A stretch of DNA of 64,000 bases from Phenylobacterium sp. (GCF_030645195.1 NZ_JAUSLW010000183.1:1-64000); one strand, 5' to 3'; counted from the stretch's first letter, positions 1-9,045 are shown. Notes: generated by a model from the letters alone, not told the origin. Numbers and translations are program-made.

Positions 1-141
1 CTGGTCGAGCGCTGCTTCTCAAAGCTCAAGCACAGCCGAAGACTGGCCACCCGATACGACAAGACCGCCGACAGCTATATCGGCTTCATACTCGTCGCAG
101 CCGCTCGGCTGTGGGTCAGACATTTCGTCAACAGAACCTAG
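1..141 (+). pseudogene. IS5-family transposase, C-terminal tail (cut by window edge)
   Basis: An open frame enters from the left edge and stops at 139-141. It encodes 46 residues including VERCFSKLKHSRR and, later, the IGFILVAAARLW stretch. This is the usual C-terminal end of IS5-group DDE transposases, where the catalytic glutamate lies in the VER...FSKLK segment. The rest of the gene lies outside the window, so it cannot be told whether the element is intact. The following bases do not show an obvious terminal inverted repeat that I can pair. Confidence 0.75.
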
Positions 142-779
142 GACGGCCCTTATGCGCCCAGGCCTGCCCCCATAAATGCTGGCACGACGTCAGTGCGCTG
201 GAGCTGGGGCCGGGTTTCTGAGCTCATCAACCACCTCTGCTGACGTCGCGAGTGATCTCGGGTCAAGCTCTCGGATGTGAGCTTCTCCGCTCCCTTCGGA
301 CGCAATCCGAATTTGGATGTCTTCGAATTTGAAAAGGCATTTCACGACCCGGATCGGTTGGACCTACCGGTCTCCCGAATTCATCGCTGAGGCCAGGCTC
401 CGCGGTCGCCTGCTTGGCGCGGCCATCACGCCTCTCCTACAATCCGAAGGCATGCCTCCTGGTTCGATGACTTCACACTCCTTGCGGCTAAGGAGGAGGA
501 GTTTACGCATCGGACTGATGTGCTGGAATGCGACGCGGCGGGAGATTTGGTCGCGCTTCGCCAGGATCCGGCGGGCGATCTCTCGCTGCAGGTGGTTTGC
601 ATGGCGAAGCCCACAGCAAAGCGTATTAGAAAACGCACAGACTACCGAACAGGCTCGCTCGCGACTCCGACGTCGAGCGCGGCGTTGGTATCTCAATGGC
701 GGGGCGGTTGGCTTTCTTTTGAAGCGCCAGCGGGGGTGCCTTGGAATATGGTCCGCGTTTCCTAAGCGCAGGAGCGAGC
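142..779. other. 640-bp stretch without a convincing gene
   Basis: Several frames are open for 70-200 codons, but none has recognisable domains, a ribosome binding site or the codon pattern of the neighbours. The best protein-like stretch is on the plus strand at about 440-765, from a possible GTG at 520, with an acidic segment reading ECDAAGDLVALRQD. It may be a remnant of a displaced gene. The stretch lies between an IS5 tail and the SDR gene, so it is probably insertion-site debris plus the SDR promoter region. Confidence 0.4.
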
Positions 780-1529
780 ATGAGCGAGCCTCGATGGGCC
801 ATCGTCAGCGGAGCAGCCGGCTCCATCGGGGCGGCGACAGCAGCGGCGTTACGTGCTGCTGGCTATCGCACGCTCGGTCTCGATCTGGCTGGGCCCCCGA
901 CGGGCGTAGCATTCGACGCCTTTGTTACTGCTGACGTTGGGAGCTTCAGCGCCGATGAAGCCGCCGGTCGCGCCATCACCTCTCAGATCTTGAACCACAT
1001 CGGTGACGCTCCCGTCGCCGCGCTAGTGAACAACGCGGCGACTCAGCGCCTCGGCTCGACCGCCGACCTCTCCTGGCAGGACTGGACCGACACCCTCGCC
1101 GTCAATATCAGCGCACCGTTCTTCCTGGCCCAAGCGCTGCTGCCGAAACTGCGCGCCGCCAAAGCCGTCATCGTCAACGTCGGCAGTGTACACGCCCGGG
1201 CCACGAAGCCCGGCTTCGTGGCCTACGCCACCAGCAAGGCGGCGCTACACGGTCTGACCCATGCGCTGGCCGTCGATCTAGGGCCCGATGTACGTGTTGT
1301 CGGCATCGCGCCGGCAGCGATCGACACGCCGATGCTGCGCGCAGGCTTCGAAGGCGACCCGGACGCTTTCGCCCAGCTCGAAGCCGTCCATCCCGCAGGC
1401 CGTATCGGCACACCGCAGGAAGCCGCCATGGCGATCGTCTGGCTGGCGTCGCCCGCGGCAGCGTTCATGACAGGCTCGATCTTGTGGCTCGACGGAGGGG
1501 TGCTGTCGCGGCTGCACGACCCAAGGTGA
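780..1529 (+). CDS. SDR-family NAD(P)-dependent oxidoreductase, likely sugar dehydrogenase
   Basis: The product is a 249-residue classical short-chain dehydrogenase. The N-terminal cofactor motif is GAAGSIGAA (about residues 10-18). NNAAT stands for the NNAG motif, and the catalytic Ser-Tyr-Lys set is visible as GSVHA and YATSK. ATG at 780 is preferred over an upstream ATG at 741 because AGGAG lies just before it and the Rossmann strand then begins at the normal distance. The stop overlaps the GTG start of a lactonase gene, so the pair is probably translationally coupled. Aldose oxidation to a lactone followed by lactone hydrolysis is the simplest joint role. The substrate cannot be read from the sequence. 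Confidence 0.85.
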   Translation: MSEPRWAIVSGAAGSIGAATAAALRAAGYRTLGLDLAGPPTGVAFDAFVTADVGSFSADEAAGRAITSQILNHIGDAPVAALVNNAATQRLGSTADLSWQDWTDTLAVNISAPFFLAQALLPKLRAAKAVIVNVGSVHARATKPGFVAYATSKAALHGLTHALAVDLGPDVRVVGIAPAAIDTPMLRAGFEGDPDAFAQLEAVHPAGRIGTPQEAAMAIVWLASPAAAFMTGSILWLDGGVLSRLHDPR

Positions 1530-2392
1530 GCGCGATCGTTGATCTTGTCTGGCGGCAGCGGGCAGTCCTCGGGGAGGGGCCACTCTGGGACCACCGCGAC
1601 AGCTCGCTGACCTGGCTGGACATCAAGGGCCGCCGACTTCATCGCCTTGAGGCGGCCGGAGGCCGCCGGTCCTGGACCACGCCAGGCCTGCTCGCCTGCA
1701 TTGGTCTCCACGCCGATGGCCTTATCGGCGCCTGTGACCGCAGCCTTTCGACGCTCCACCTCTCCGACGGGGAACCCCTAACTGCGACGCGGCTTACAGC
1801 CGCGCCGCCGGCCCCACCGCAGGTGCGCTTCAATGACGGGAAGATAGCGCCGGATGGCGCCTTTTGGGTCGGCACCATGGACAACGATGAGGCGGAAGAC
1901 CTCGGGGATTGGCTGCGCTTCACCGCCGATGGCCAGGTGGCGGTGGTCGATCGCGGCTATCGGGTGACGAACGGTCCGGCCTTCGACGCACCGCGCCAAC
2001 GGGCATTCGTGACCGATTCCGCGCGGCAGACGATCTTCAGGCTTGAAGGGTGGAGCGCAAACGCCTGCGCTTCGAAGCGGCCGCTCAGAACCTTCGGACG
2101 CGAGCATGGCTATCCGGACGGGATGACCATCGACAGCGAAGGCCGGCTGTGGGTCGCATTCTGGGACGGCGGTTGCGTGCGCGCGATCGATCCAGTGAGC
2201 GGCGACATCCTTGAGGAGGTCGCCTTGCCGGTCAGCAGGCCTACGAGCTGCGTGTTTGGCGCCGCGGACCTATCAACCCTCTTCGTCACGTCCGCGTCCG
2301 TTGGCGTGGATGGGGATGAGGTGCTCGCCGGAAGCCTTTTCGCCATCACCGGCCTCTCCGCGCACGGTTGCGAGGCGGCCGTGTTCGGATGA
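1526..2392 (+). CDS. SMP-30/gluconolactonase-family lactonase
   Basis: This 288-residue six-bladed beta-propeller belongs to the SMP-30/gluconolactonase/LRE family, which hydrolyses sugar lactones using a divalent metal. LGEGPLWD near the N-terminus carries the metal-binding Glu. RFNDGKIAPDGAFWVGTM and YPDGMTIDSEGRLWVAFWD supply the conserved Asn, Asp and propeller strands. GTG at 1526 is chosen because it overlaps the TGA of the upstream SDR as GTGA, whereas the ATG at 1484 would add about 14 unrelated residues inside the SDR gene. With the SDR it resembles the dehydrogenase-lactonase pairs of oxidative pentose or hexose routes such as Caulobacter xylose degradation. No dehydratase lies nearby, so the pathway is incomplete here. 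Confidence 0.85.
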   Translation: MSAIVDLVWRQRAVLGEGPLWDHRDSSLTWLDIKGRRLHRLEAAGGRRSWTTPGLLACIGLHADGLIGACDRSLSTLHLSDGEPLTATRLTAAPPAPPQVRFNDGKIAPDGAFWVGTMDNDEAEDLGDWLRFTADGQVAVVDRGYRVTNGPAFDAPRQRAFVTDSARQTIFRLEGWSANACASKRPLRTFGREHGYPDGMTIDSEGRLWVAFWDGGCVRAIDPVSGDILEEVALPVSRPTSCVFGAADLSTLFVTSASVGVDGDEVLAGSLFAITGLSAHGCEAAVFG

Positions 2393-2589
2393 CCGTCAGG
2401 CGTATTTGAACGCCAGATCGGCCCACGGGCGGAACGCGGGGTTCGACTTGAGCCGCTCCGACACGAAGATCAGATCAACTTGACAAAGCTTCTGGTCGAA
2501 ATGGACGGGTCGACGATGCCCCACAGCATCATCCCCTGCCCCTTCGGTTAGTTCGCCCAGTCAAGTGGGGCGTCTAGCGGGCCTCCACG

Positions 2590-2721
2590 ATGGCCACGCC
2601 ACACGCGATCAGGCCCCCGCGCGATCTGTTCCAATATATCGAGGGCTTCTACAATCCCCGCCGCCTGCACTTGGCCCTAGGCTATATCAGTCCAGCCGAG
2701 ATGGAACGTAGAGCGGCTTAA
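2590..2721 (+). pseudogene. IS3-family transposase, C-terminal fragment
   Basis: A 43-codon frame ending at TAA 2719-2721 contains IEGFYNPRRLHLALGYISP, the signature C-terminus of IS3-family OrfB transposases (integrase core, after the catalytic Glu). A stop codon lies a few codons upstream in the same frame, so only the tail remains. The bases just after it (CCCCGTCCACTAATTCGGGGG) look like the outer end of the element, after which a truncated GntR gene resumes. The upstream bases 2393-2589 carry no recognisable gene; a short minus-strand frame ending at 2396 may be a further remnant. Confidence 0.8.
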
Positions 2722-2744
2722 CCCCGTCCACTAATTCGGGGGAA

Positions 2745-3126
2745 GATCAAACCCTTGGCCGCCTCCATGGCCGCGCGGCTGGCGGGGCCCGAGGCCAAGG
2801 CCGGCATCGCCGCGGCCCTGGACCGGATGAAGGCCGGCGAGCGCGGCGAGGACGATCCGCTGGAGTCCGACATCGCTTTCCACGTCGCCATCCTGCGGGC
2901 CAGCGGCAACCGGTTCCTGACCCAGATGCGGGACCTGATCGACGTGGCCCTGCGCACCTCGTTCCGGCTCACCAACCGCCGCGAGGGCGCCCGCCTGGCC
3001 AGCGTGTCGGATCACCAGCGCGTCGCCGAGGCGATCCTGGCCGGCGATGCCGAGGCGGCGAGCCAGGCCATGCGCAAGCTGATGCTCAAGTCGACGTCGC
3101 TGATCGAAAGTGCAGCTAGCGAATGA
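2745..3126 (+). pseudogene. GntR/FadR-type regulator, FCD ligand domain only
   Basis: About 125 codons encode an FCD domain (FadR C-terminal). The histidine-containing core is SDIAFHVAILRASGNRF, and SDHQRVAEAILAGDAEAA is the typical last helix pair. The N-terminal winged helix that would bind DNA is absent. Upstream sequence is the end of an IS3-type element, so insertion or deletion by that element most simply explains the loss. The 3' end overlaps the convergent recombinase gene by 11 bases. Such regulators commonly control sugar-acid pathways, which fits the nearby SDR-lactonase pair, but that link is inference. The remnant is unlikely to work as a repressor. Confidence 0.75.
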
Positions 3127-4084
3127 GACGGTTTTGACTAGCTCCGAGAGTGGAAATGGAAGGAGCCCAAACATTCCAGTCCGCATCTCGCACATACCGC
3201 CCCACCACATTCACCGACGTCCAGCCCCCGGCGCTCATGATCTGCAGCAGGCTCTTGCCGGCCGTCATCAGGTCCTGGGCGGCGCCGACGCGCATGGAGT
3301 GGCCGGAGAGGGCGGCGGTGGTTGGGGCGGGGACGCCGGCGCGCGGGGCGGCGGCCTTGAGGCGGCAGCTGACGGCGACGGAGAGCAGGCCCTTGGGCTG
3401 GAGGTGCCCCCCGATGACGGCGCGGAGGATCGGGCCCTGGTCGATGCCCGCGGCCTCCATCCATTGATCTAGGTGCGCCAGGGCGACGGCGGACAGATAG
3501 CCCCAGCGGCCGTCGCCGAATTGGTCGTTCTTGGCGCGACGCACCAGGATCTTGGCGCCGCCGTCCGGTAGGCGGGTCAGGTCCTCCAACCTCAGACAAA
3601 CGAGTTCGGAACGGCGGCACAGGGTGTCGTAGCCGATGGCGATCATGGCGCGGTCGCGTCGGCCGATCAGGGTGTCGGGGCAGGCGCCGATCAGCTGGTC
3701 GCGCAGGGCCGCGGTCAGCCCAAGGGCCTGCCGGGGTCGCCGGCGCTTTGAACGCATGGCGCGGCGCAGAGCGATCGCGACCTCCTCGTCATCGACCGGG
3801 CAAGGCAGGCGAAGCAGCCGGTGGACCTTGCGGATGGCGGCCATGCGGCGCTTCAGGGTGGAAGACGCCGACTTGACGGCGTCGGCGGCGATGAAATCCG
3901 CGACCAGCTGCGGTGTGGCGGGCAGCGGGGGGCGGCCCTGGCTGAGACACCAGGCCTCGAAGATTGAAAAGTCGGAGCGATAACTGCGCAGGGTGTGTTC
4001 CGAGTAGGCCCCCTCGAGACGCTGGATGGCGGCCCGCCAATCAAGGGTCGACACGAGTGCGGCCGAATGTGACTGTGTTAACAC
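3116..4084 (-). CDS. Tyrosine recombinase/integrase
   Basis: A 322-residue phage-integrase/XerC-like protein. An N-terminal SAM-like core-binding domain (residues about 15-105, with HTLRSYRSDFSIFEAWC) precedes the catalytic domain. Visible active-site residues are Arg in CRRSELVCLRLEDL, Lys in RRAKNDQFGDGR, the HxxR box GHSMRVGAAQDL, a Trp in place of the second His in GGWTSVNVV, and the nucleophilic Tyr in GRYVRDADW. The start is a GTG at 4084; a second GTG at 4054 is possible. It is divergent from a small XRE protein and shares a short upstream region with palindromes. No attachment site pair could be identified. Confidence 0.85.
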   Translation of the reverse strand: MLTQSHSAALVSTLDWRAAIQRLEGAYSEHTLRSYRSDFSIFEAWCLSQGRPPLPATPQLVADFIAADAVKSASSTLKRRMAAIRKVHRLLRLPCPVDDEEVAIALRRAMRSKRRRPRQALGLTAALRDQLIGACPDTLIGRRDRAMIAIGYDTLCRRSELVCLRLEDLTRLPDGGAKILVRRAKNDQFGDGRWGYLSAVALAHLDQWMEAAGIDQGPILRAVIGGHLQPKGLLSVAVSCRLKAAAPRAGVPAPTTAALSGHSMRVGAAQDLMTAGKSLLQIMSAGGWTSVNVVGRYVRDADWNVWAPSISTLGASQNRLIR

Positions 4085-4089
4085 TTATA

Positions 4090-4125
4090 TTCCCCAATTG
4101 GGAATGTTGTGTCACTAATTGGGCC
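4090..4125. promoter_or_regulatory. Palindromic sites between recombinase and XRE gene
   Basis: The divergent upstream region holds the perfect 10-bp palindrome CCCAATTGGG (4094-4103 region), flanked by further matching bases, and a second half-like copy AATTGGG about 20 bp on. The pair lies between the recombinase start (4084) and the XRE start (4143). It is well placed to be bound by the small XRE protein and to control both genes. This is inferred from position and symmetry only. Confidence 0.45.
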
Positions 4126-4142
4126 AAAAATCCAGTCCGAAT

Positions 4143-4382
4143 ATGCTAACCGGCGTCCAAATTCGTAGTGCTCGAGGCGCTCTCCGCTGGTCATCTGAAG
4201 ACCTGTCTTTGCGGTGTGGCGTCGCATCCCGGACAATCAAGCGCCTGGAGCAACACGACGGCATCCCTCCCAGCCGCTCCAGCACCCTCATGGACATCCG
4301 CGCCGCCCTCGAGGCCGCGGGCATCGAGTTCGTCGGCACGCCCGACGACGGCCCCGGCATCCGCCTGCGCAGAGTTCCCTGA
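4143..4382 (+). CDS. Small XRE-family HTH DNA-binding protein
   Basis: A 79-residue protein consisting almost wholly of a Cro/C1-type helix-turn-helix: TGVQIRSARGALRWSSEDLS, then CGVASRTIKRLEQHDG and IRAALEAAGIEFV. This family usually opens with a few residues followed by T-G-x-Q-I-R-x-A-R, so ATG at 4143 is preferred over the TTG at 4119. The C-terminus (IEFVGTPDDGPGIRLRR) is the standard ending of these stand-alone regulators. It is transcribed away from the recombinase gene and may regulate it through the palindromes between them. Confidence 0.75.
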   Translation: MLTGVQIRSARGALRWSSEDLSLRCGVASRTIKRLEQHDGIPPSRSSTLMDIRAALEAAGIEFVGTPDDGPGIRLRRVP

Positions 4383-4468
4383 CGAGCGTCTATTGACTTC
4401 ACCACCCGTCGAGCCATGCTGACTGTGCGTCGTGGCCGCCGGCGAAGGGGCTCCAGTGCGACGTCAAA

Positions 4469-4497
4469 GAGGCCCGGCGGTCGCCCGCGCGGGCCTC
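4469..4497. terminator. Candidate hairpin terminator
   Basis: GAGGCCCG and CGGGCCTC form a perfect 8-bp stem around a 13-base GC-rich loop. It sits 87 bases past the XRE stop and about 175 bases past the minus-strand stop of the CinA-like gene. No long T-tract follows, so termination is only plausible. The rest of 4383-4671 shows no gene. Confidence 0.35.
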
Positions 4498-4671
4498 ACT
4501 CAATTGCATTCTATGCCGGCGCCGAGGGCTGACCGATGGGGTTCTCAAGACCCCTCAGCCATTTATGGCCACTGAAGAAACTCGCCCATCCCACGACATC
4601 CCGCCTGGTCCCGCCCCATCCCGCTTCCCCCGCTTATCTGCGGGATGTCCGATAACGCTGAACTGCATCCG

Positions 4672-5445
4672 TCAGATCGTTAGCTCGGCCACCTTCGCCA
4701 CCCCGGCCGCCTCCAGCGCCGCGATCAACTCCGTCACCGTCGCCTGCAGCTCATCTGCATCCCGCCCCCGCAGCACCAGGTTCGAGCCGTAGCCGCCGTC
4801 GCCGTAGAACGGATAGCTCCCCAGGCTCATGTCAGGGTGCGCCTTGGCGACCGCCTCCAGCGGGGCGGCGATGACGCCCTCGCCCGAGCCCTCCACCCGT
4901 ACCGTGCGGCTCAGCACGACGGCCCCGCCCTTCAGGCGATGACCCACGTCCTCCAGCATGCCGCGCATGATCTGCGGCACGCCGGCCAGGACGAAGACAT
5001 TGCCGATGGTGAAGCCCGGCGGGCCCTGGACCGGGTTCTTCACCAGGTCGCCGCCCACCGGCACCCGGGCCATCCGCCGGCGCGCGGCGTTGGGTTCGGC
5101 GCCCCAGCGGGCGGTCATCATGGCGATGATGTCGGGGTGTTCGTAGAGCTCGACGCCGAAGGCCGCGGCCACCGCGTCGGCGGTGATGTCGTCGTGGGTG
5201 GGGCCGATGCCGCCGGTGGTGATGACATAGTCGTAGCGGGTGCGCAGCGCATCCAGGGCCGCGATGATCTCCTCGTGGACATCGGAGACGGTCCGCGCCT
5301 CCATCAGGTCCACCCCGTGGACGCCCAGATAAAGGGCGATGTCGCGCAGGTTGGTGTCCTGGGTGCGGCCCGAGAGGATCTCGTCGCCGATGATCAGCAC
5401 CGCGGCGGTGACCGCCTGACCATCCTTGCCCGCCGGACTACCCAT
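4672..5445 (-). CDS. CinA-like molybdopterin-binding-domain protein
   Basis: A 257-residue protein of the competence/damage-inducible CinA N-terminal (MoCF-biosynthesis-like) family. VLIIGDEILSGRTQDTN opens the MoaB/MogA-type fold and VITTGGIGPTHDDITADAVA is its nucleotide/molybdopterin loop. The C-terminal nicotinamide-nucleotide amidase domain of full-length CinA is absent, which is common in alphaproteobacteria. ATG at 5445 is preferred over 5460 because it leaves the usual short N-terminal tail. The gene is divergent from sfsA, 57 bases away. The exact reaction of the short form is not established. Confidence 0.85.
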   Translation of the reverse strand: MGSPAGKDGQAVTAAVLIIGDEILSGRTQDTNLRDIALYLGVHGVDLMEARTVSDVHEEIIAALDALRTRYDYVITTGGIGPTHDDITADAVAAAFGVELYEHPDIIAMMTARWGAEPNAARRRMARVPVGGDLVKNPVQGPPGFTIGNVFVLAGVPQIMRGMLEDVGHRLKGGAVVLSRTVRVEGSGEGVIAAPLEAVAKAHPDMSLGSYPFYGDGGYGSNLVLRGRDADELQATVTELIAALEAAGVAKVAELTI

Positions 5446-5502
5446 CGCTGCGCTCCTCACCTAGATCAGGCTTCCGCATAGCCGATCGGACGCCCCCCGC
5501 CC

Positions 5503-6222
5503 ATGGACTTTCCCCAACCCCTCCAGCGTGGCCGGCTGGTGAGCCGCTACAAGCGCTTCTTCGCCGATGTGGTGTTGGAGGACGGGACGGAGCTGACCAC
5601 CCACTGCCCCAATCCGGGCGCCATGCTGGGCCTCAACACACCTGGCTTCCCGGTCTGGATCTCGAAGTCCGACAACCCCAAGCGCAAGCTCGCCCACACC
5701 CTGGAGATCGTCGAGGTGGACGGCGGCCTGGTGGGGATCAACACCATGCATCCCAACCGCCTGGTGGCTGAGGCGCTGGAGGCCGAGCTCATTCCAGAAC
5801 TGGCGGGCTACGCCTCGATCCGGCGCGAGGTGAACTACGGGACCGCCAGCCGCATCGACTTCCTGCTGGAGGCGCCGGATCGGCGGCCGTGCTGGCTGGA
5901 GGTGAAGAACAGTCACCTCAGGCGGTCGGGGAGCCTCGCGGAATTTCCCGACTGCGTGGCCGCCCGCTCGCTGAAGCACCTGGGCGAGCTGAAGGCCATG
6001 GCCGCGCAGGGCCACCGGGCGGTGATGCTGTTCGTCATCCAGCGCACGGACTGCGACGCCTTCGCCGCCTGCGCCGAGCTCGATCCGAAATACGCCGCCG
6101 GCCTGATCGACGCGGCGCGGGCCGGCGTTGAGGTTTTGTGCTATACTTGCCATATCGACGCGGACGCCATCCGCATCACCCACCGCATCCCCTGGCGCGA
6201 CGCCCTCGTCGCGGAGTCCTGA
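5503..6222 (+). CDS. sfsA: SfsA family DNA/RNA nuclease-like protein
   Basis: A 239-residue protein of normal SfsA length. The N-terminal OB-like part includes [17 protein letters not shown] and [11 protein letters not shown]. The restriction-nuclease-like core shows RIDFLLE (Asp) and [12 protein letters not shown] (the Glu-x-Lys catalytic pair), and [16 protein letters not shown] follows. SfsA was first named as a sugar fermentation stimulation protein, and nuclease activity is attributed to the family. It starts at ATG 5503. The methionine aminopeptidase gene begins one base after its stop, so the two are probably cotranscribed. Confidence 0.92.
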   Translation: MDFPQPLQRGRLVSRYKRFFADVVLEDGTELTTHCPNPGAMLGLNTPGFPVWISKSDNPKRKLAHTLEIVEVDGGLVGINTMHPNRLVAEALEAELIPELAGYASIRREVNYGTASRIDFLLEAPDRRPCWLEVKNSHLRRSGSLAEFPDCVAARSLKHLGELKAMAAQGHRAVMLFVIQRTDCDAFAACAELDPKYAAGLIDAARAGVEVLCYTCHIDADAIRITHRIPWRDALVAES

Positions 6223-6223
6223 C

Positions 6224-7048
6224 ATGACCCTCAACGACGTCCTCGAGGCCGAGACCCGCACCGGCGAGATCCGCGTCCATGGCCCGGAAGGCTTCGAGGG
6301 CATGCGGGTGGCCGGCAAGCTGGCGGCCGAGTGCCTGGACATGCTGACCCCGCACGTGGTCCCCGGCGTGGTGACCGACGAACTGGACCGCCTGGCCCGG
6401 GAGTTCATCCTGGACCACGGGGCCCTGCCCGCCTGCCTGGGCTATCGCGGCTACACCAAGACCGTCTGCATCTCGGTCAACCATGTGGTCTGCCACGGCA
6501 TCCCCGGCGAGCGGGCCCTGCGCGAGGGCGACATCGCCAATATCGACGTCACCCTCATCGTCGATGGCTGGCACGGCGACCACAGCCGCATGTACGGCGT
6601 GGGCCCGGTGGCGCCGCGGGCCAGGCGGCTGATCGACGTGACCTATGAAGCCATGCAGCGGGGGCTGGACGCGGTGAAGCCCGGCGCCCGGACCGGCGAC
6701 ATCGGCTACGCCATCCAGCAATATGTCGAGGCCCAGCGCTGCTCGGTGGTGCGCGACTTCTGCGGCCACGGCCTGGGCCGCGTCTTCCACGACGCCCCCA
6801 ACATCCTGCATTTCGGGAACAGGGGCACGGGCGAGCTGCTGCGGCCGGGCATGTTCTTCACCATCGAGCCGATGGTGAACCTGGGCAAGCACCCGGTGAA
6901 GGTCCTGGCCGACGGCTGGACGGCGGTGACCCGCGACAAGTCGCTATCGGCCCAGTGCGAGCATTCGGTGGGGGTGACCGAAACCGGCTACGAGGTCTTC
7001 ACCCTCTCGCCCCAGGGCCTGTTCAAGCCGCCCGTCCAGGGCGACTGA
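6224..7048 (+). CDS. map: Type I methionine aminopeptidase
   Basis: A 274-residue pita-bread metalloprotease that removes the initiator methionine from nascent proteins in the cytoplasm. The five metal ligands are visible: two Asp in IANIDVTLIVDGWHGDHS, His in FCGHGLGRVFH, Glu in FTIEPMV and Glu in AQCEHSV. ATG at 6224 follows the sfsA stop by one base. An upstream in-frame start at 6128 would lie inside sfsA and add residues unlike the family. Linkage sfsA-map-radC is frequently seen in alphaproteobacteria. Confidence 0.95.
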   Translation: MTLNDVLEAETRTGEIRVHGPEGFEGMRVAGKLAAECLDMLTPHVVPGVVTDELDRLAREFILDHGALPACLGYRGYTKTVCISVNHVVCHGIPGERALREGDIANIDVTLIVDGWHGDHSRMYGVGPVAPRARRLIDVTYEAMQRGLDAVKPGARTGDIGYAIQQYVEAQRCSVVRDFCGHGLGRVFHDAPNILHFGNRGTGELLRPGMFFTIEPMVNLGKHPVKVLADGWTAVTRDKSLSAQCEHSVGVTETGYEVFTLSPQGLFKPPVQGD

Positions 7049-7057
7049 GACCAAGCC

Positions 7058-7351
7058 TTAGAACAAGATCGCCCGGGCGGTGACGATCAACACGATCCAG
7101 CCGATCAGGCTGCCGGCGGTGATGAAGGCCAGGGACCGGCGGGGCGACCAGCGCCGATCGTCGTCCTGCCGTTCGGCGAAGCTCGCCGCCAGATCGGCCT
7201 GAAGGGCCCTGGCGGGACTGTCGACGGGCTCGAAGGCGCCGTCGGCCAGACGCACCGGCGACGGCGCAAGGACCCAGGCCTCGGCGGGGATCGCGGGAAT
7301 CTCAAGCGCCTCGGGGGCGGGCTCGGCAGCGCGTTTCTGGGGGCGGGCCAT
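7058..7351 (-). CDS. Small protein with one C-terminal membrane segment
   Basis: A 97-residue protein of unknown function. The first two thirds are rich in Ala, Pro and charged residues. One hydrophobic helix of about 20 residues (FITAGSLIGWIVLIVTARAI) lies at the extreme C-terminus, suggesting a tail-anchored or single-pass inner-membrane protein. ATG at 7351. It converges with map (9 bases between stops) and is divergent from radC. I recognise no domain. Confidence 0.6.
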   Translation of the reverse strand: MARPQKRAAEPAPEALEIPAIPAEAWVLAPSPVRLADGAFEPVDSPARALQADLAASFAERQDDDRRWSPRRSLAFITAGSLIGWIVLIVTARAILF

Positions 7352-7588
7352 CGCTGGGGTCTCTCCACGAACGACTCAACCTTGACCCCTTTGAGTCTAA
7401 CAAATCCTCTCTGTGCGTAGTTACTGAGCGGTAAGGCGCAGCAGCGCCTCCGGACGCTGGAACATGCTCGCCGCGCCAGGCGACTCACGCCGCAAAGCCA
7501 GGCCCCGCCCCAATCCTGATGATCGGCGGGCTTGCCAAACTGGAACGAATGGGGAACTCTAGCGCGACGAACGGTCGCGGAGCCCTTC

Positions 7589-8326
7589 ATGTCGAACGCC
7601 GGTGAATTGCAGGAGGCCTGGGGCGGAACCTTGTTTCCCGCCAAGCCGGAGCCCAAGCCCCACTATCTCGGCCACCGCGACCGGCTGCGCGACCGGGCGC
7701 GGACCGGCGGGCTGGGGGCCCTGCCCGACTACGAATTCCTGGAGCTCTGCCTGTTCCGGACCATCCCGCGCGGCGACGTCAAGCCGCTGGCCAAGGCCCT
7801 GATCGCTCGCTTCGGGTCCTTGGCCGGGGTGCTGGGCGCCACCCTCGACGAGTTGAGGACGGTGACCGGGGTCGGCGAGGCCGTGGCCCTGGACCTCAAG
7901 CTGCTGCAGGAGGCCGCCCTGCGGGTGGGCAAGGCCGCGGTGGTCAAGCGCACGGTGATCTCGTCCTCCAGCGCGCTTTCGGCCTATGTCCGCACGGCGC
8001 TCGCCCACGAACCCCGCGAGCAGTTCCGGGTGCTGTTCCTGGACAAGAAGAACCAGTTGATCGCCGACGAGGTGATGAACCACGGCACCGTAGACCACGC
8101 CCCGGTCTATCCCCGCGAGGTGATGCGCCGGGCCCTGGAACTGTCGGCCAGCGCCCTGATCCTGGTGCACAATCATCCCAGCGGCGACCCCACCCCTTCC
8201 GGCGCGGACGTGCAGATGACCCGCGAGATCGTCGAGGCGGGCCGGTCCCTGCGCATCGCCATCCATGACCACCTGGTGGTCGGCCGTGACGGGGTGGCGA
8301 GCTTCAAGGCCTTGGGGCTGTTCTAG
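7589..8326 (+). CDS. radC: RadC-family JAB-domain protein
   Basis: A 245-residue UPF0758/RadC protein. A helix-hairpin-helix-like segment ([15 protein letters not shown], then [13 protein letters not shown]) precedes the JAB/MPN metalloprotease-like domain with its JAMM motif in [14 protein letters not shown]. The RadC link to DNA repair is historical and disputed, so the biochemical role is uncertain. ATG at 7589 is chosen over 7532 because family members start shortly before GHRDRLRDR. Its stop overlaps the convergent SapC-family gene by four bases. Confidence 0.9.
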   Translation: MSNAGELQEAWGGTLFPAKPEPKPHYLGHRDRLRDRARTGGLGALPDYEFLELCLFRTIPRGDVKPLAKALIARFGSLAGVLGATLDELRTVTGVGEAVALDLKLLQEAALRVGKAAVVKRTVISSSSALSAYVRTALAHEPREQFRVLFLDKKNQLIADEVMNHGTVDHAPVYPREVMRRALELSASALILVHNHPSGDPTPSGADVQMTREIVEAGRSLRIAIHDHLVVGRDGVASFKALGLF

Positions 8327-9045
8327 CGGTCGTTGCTCACCAGCATGTCGCCCAGCCGGCCCCAGTTCAGGGCCGAGTGCATCTGGGCGTAGATGGCGCT
8401 CATCCAGCCCTGGCGGCGCAGCAGCAGGAAGACCTCGTCGGGCAGGGCGCGCATCCTGGCCTCGTCAATGGTGGCGAAGCCAGCCATCTTCAGGTCGCCG
8501 CCCGTGGGCAGCTTGACGGTCGCGGCGCGGCCTTCAAGGACCCCGCAGGCCACCAGGGCCTCGACGAAGGGCGCGGTGGCGAGGTCAGCCGCTCGCAACG
8601 ACTTGCAGAAGTCGAAGGCCGACTTCACCAGCCGCGAGGGCTCTCCGTCGGCGAACAGCGGCTGGCCGGCCCCGTGCACCAGGATCTCGGGATGGTCCTC
8701 GATGCACAGCTGAACCCCCAGCTCCTCCCCCTCCCCGTACTCGGCCAGGATGAAGGGATAGCGGCGCACATAGGCCGGCACATAGGCCCCGGCCAGCCAG
8801 CCGCCGTCGGCGTCGACGAACAGGTTCTCGTCGTCCCGCAAGCCCACCACCGCCACCGGCCGGGCCCCGCCCTCGGTGGTGAAGGCGATGGGATAGGAGA
8901 GCGCGGCCAGCGGGATCTCCGACAGGCTGATGGGAATGGCGTTGGTCTTGCGCGCGAAGCCGTAGTCAAGCGCGTCCGCCAGCCCCGCCGCGCCATGCGC
9001 GGCCGGGTGAAGCGCGACCGGATTCTGATAGAAAAGTGGTCTCAT
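8323..9045 (-). CDS. SapC-family protein
   Basis: A 240-residue SapC-family protein (family first named from a Campylobacter S-layer locus). Recognisable parts are the opening with [10 protein letters not shown], the segment [19 protein letters not shown], and [15 protein letters not shown]. Such proteins are frequent in Caulobacterales, often beside TonB-dependent receptors or tryptophan halogenases, but no such partner is present. Two adjacent ATGs exist (9048, 9045); the second is listed. The function is not known. Confidence 0.85.
   Translation of the reverse strand: MRPLFYQNPVALHPAAHGAAGLADALDYGFARKTNAIPISLSEIPLAALSYPIAFTTEGGARPVAVVGLRDDENLFVDADGGWLAGAYVPAYVRRYPFILAEYGEGEELGVQLCIEDHPEILVHGAGQPLFADGEPSRLVKSAFDFCKSLRAADLATAPFVEALVACGVLEGRAATVKLPTGGDLKMAGFATIDEARMRALPDEVFLLLRRQGWMSAIYAQMHSALNWGRLGDMLVSNDR

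Noticed and set aside
317-934. A 205-codon frame starting before the SDR gene
   Set aside because: It is Arg/Ser-rich, overlaps the SDR start out of frame and shows no domain or ribosome binding site.
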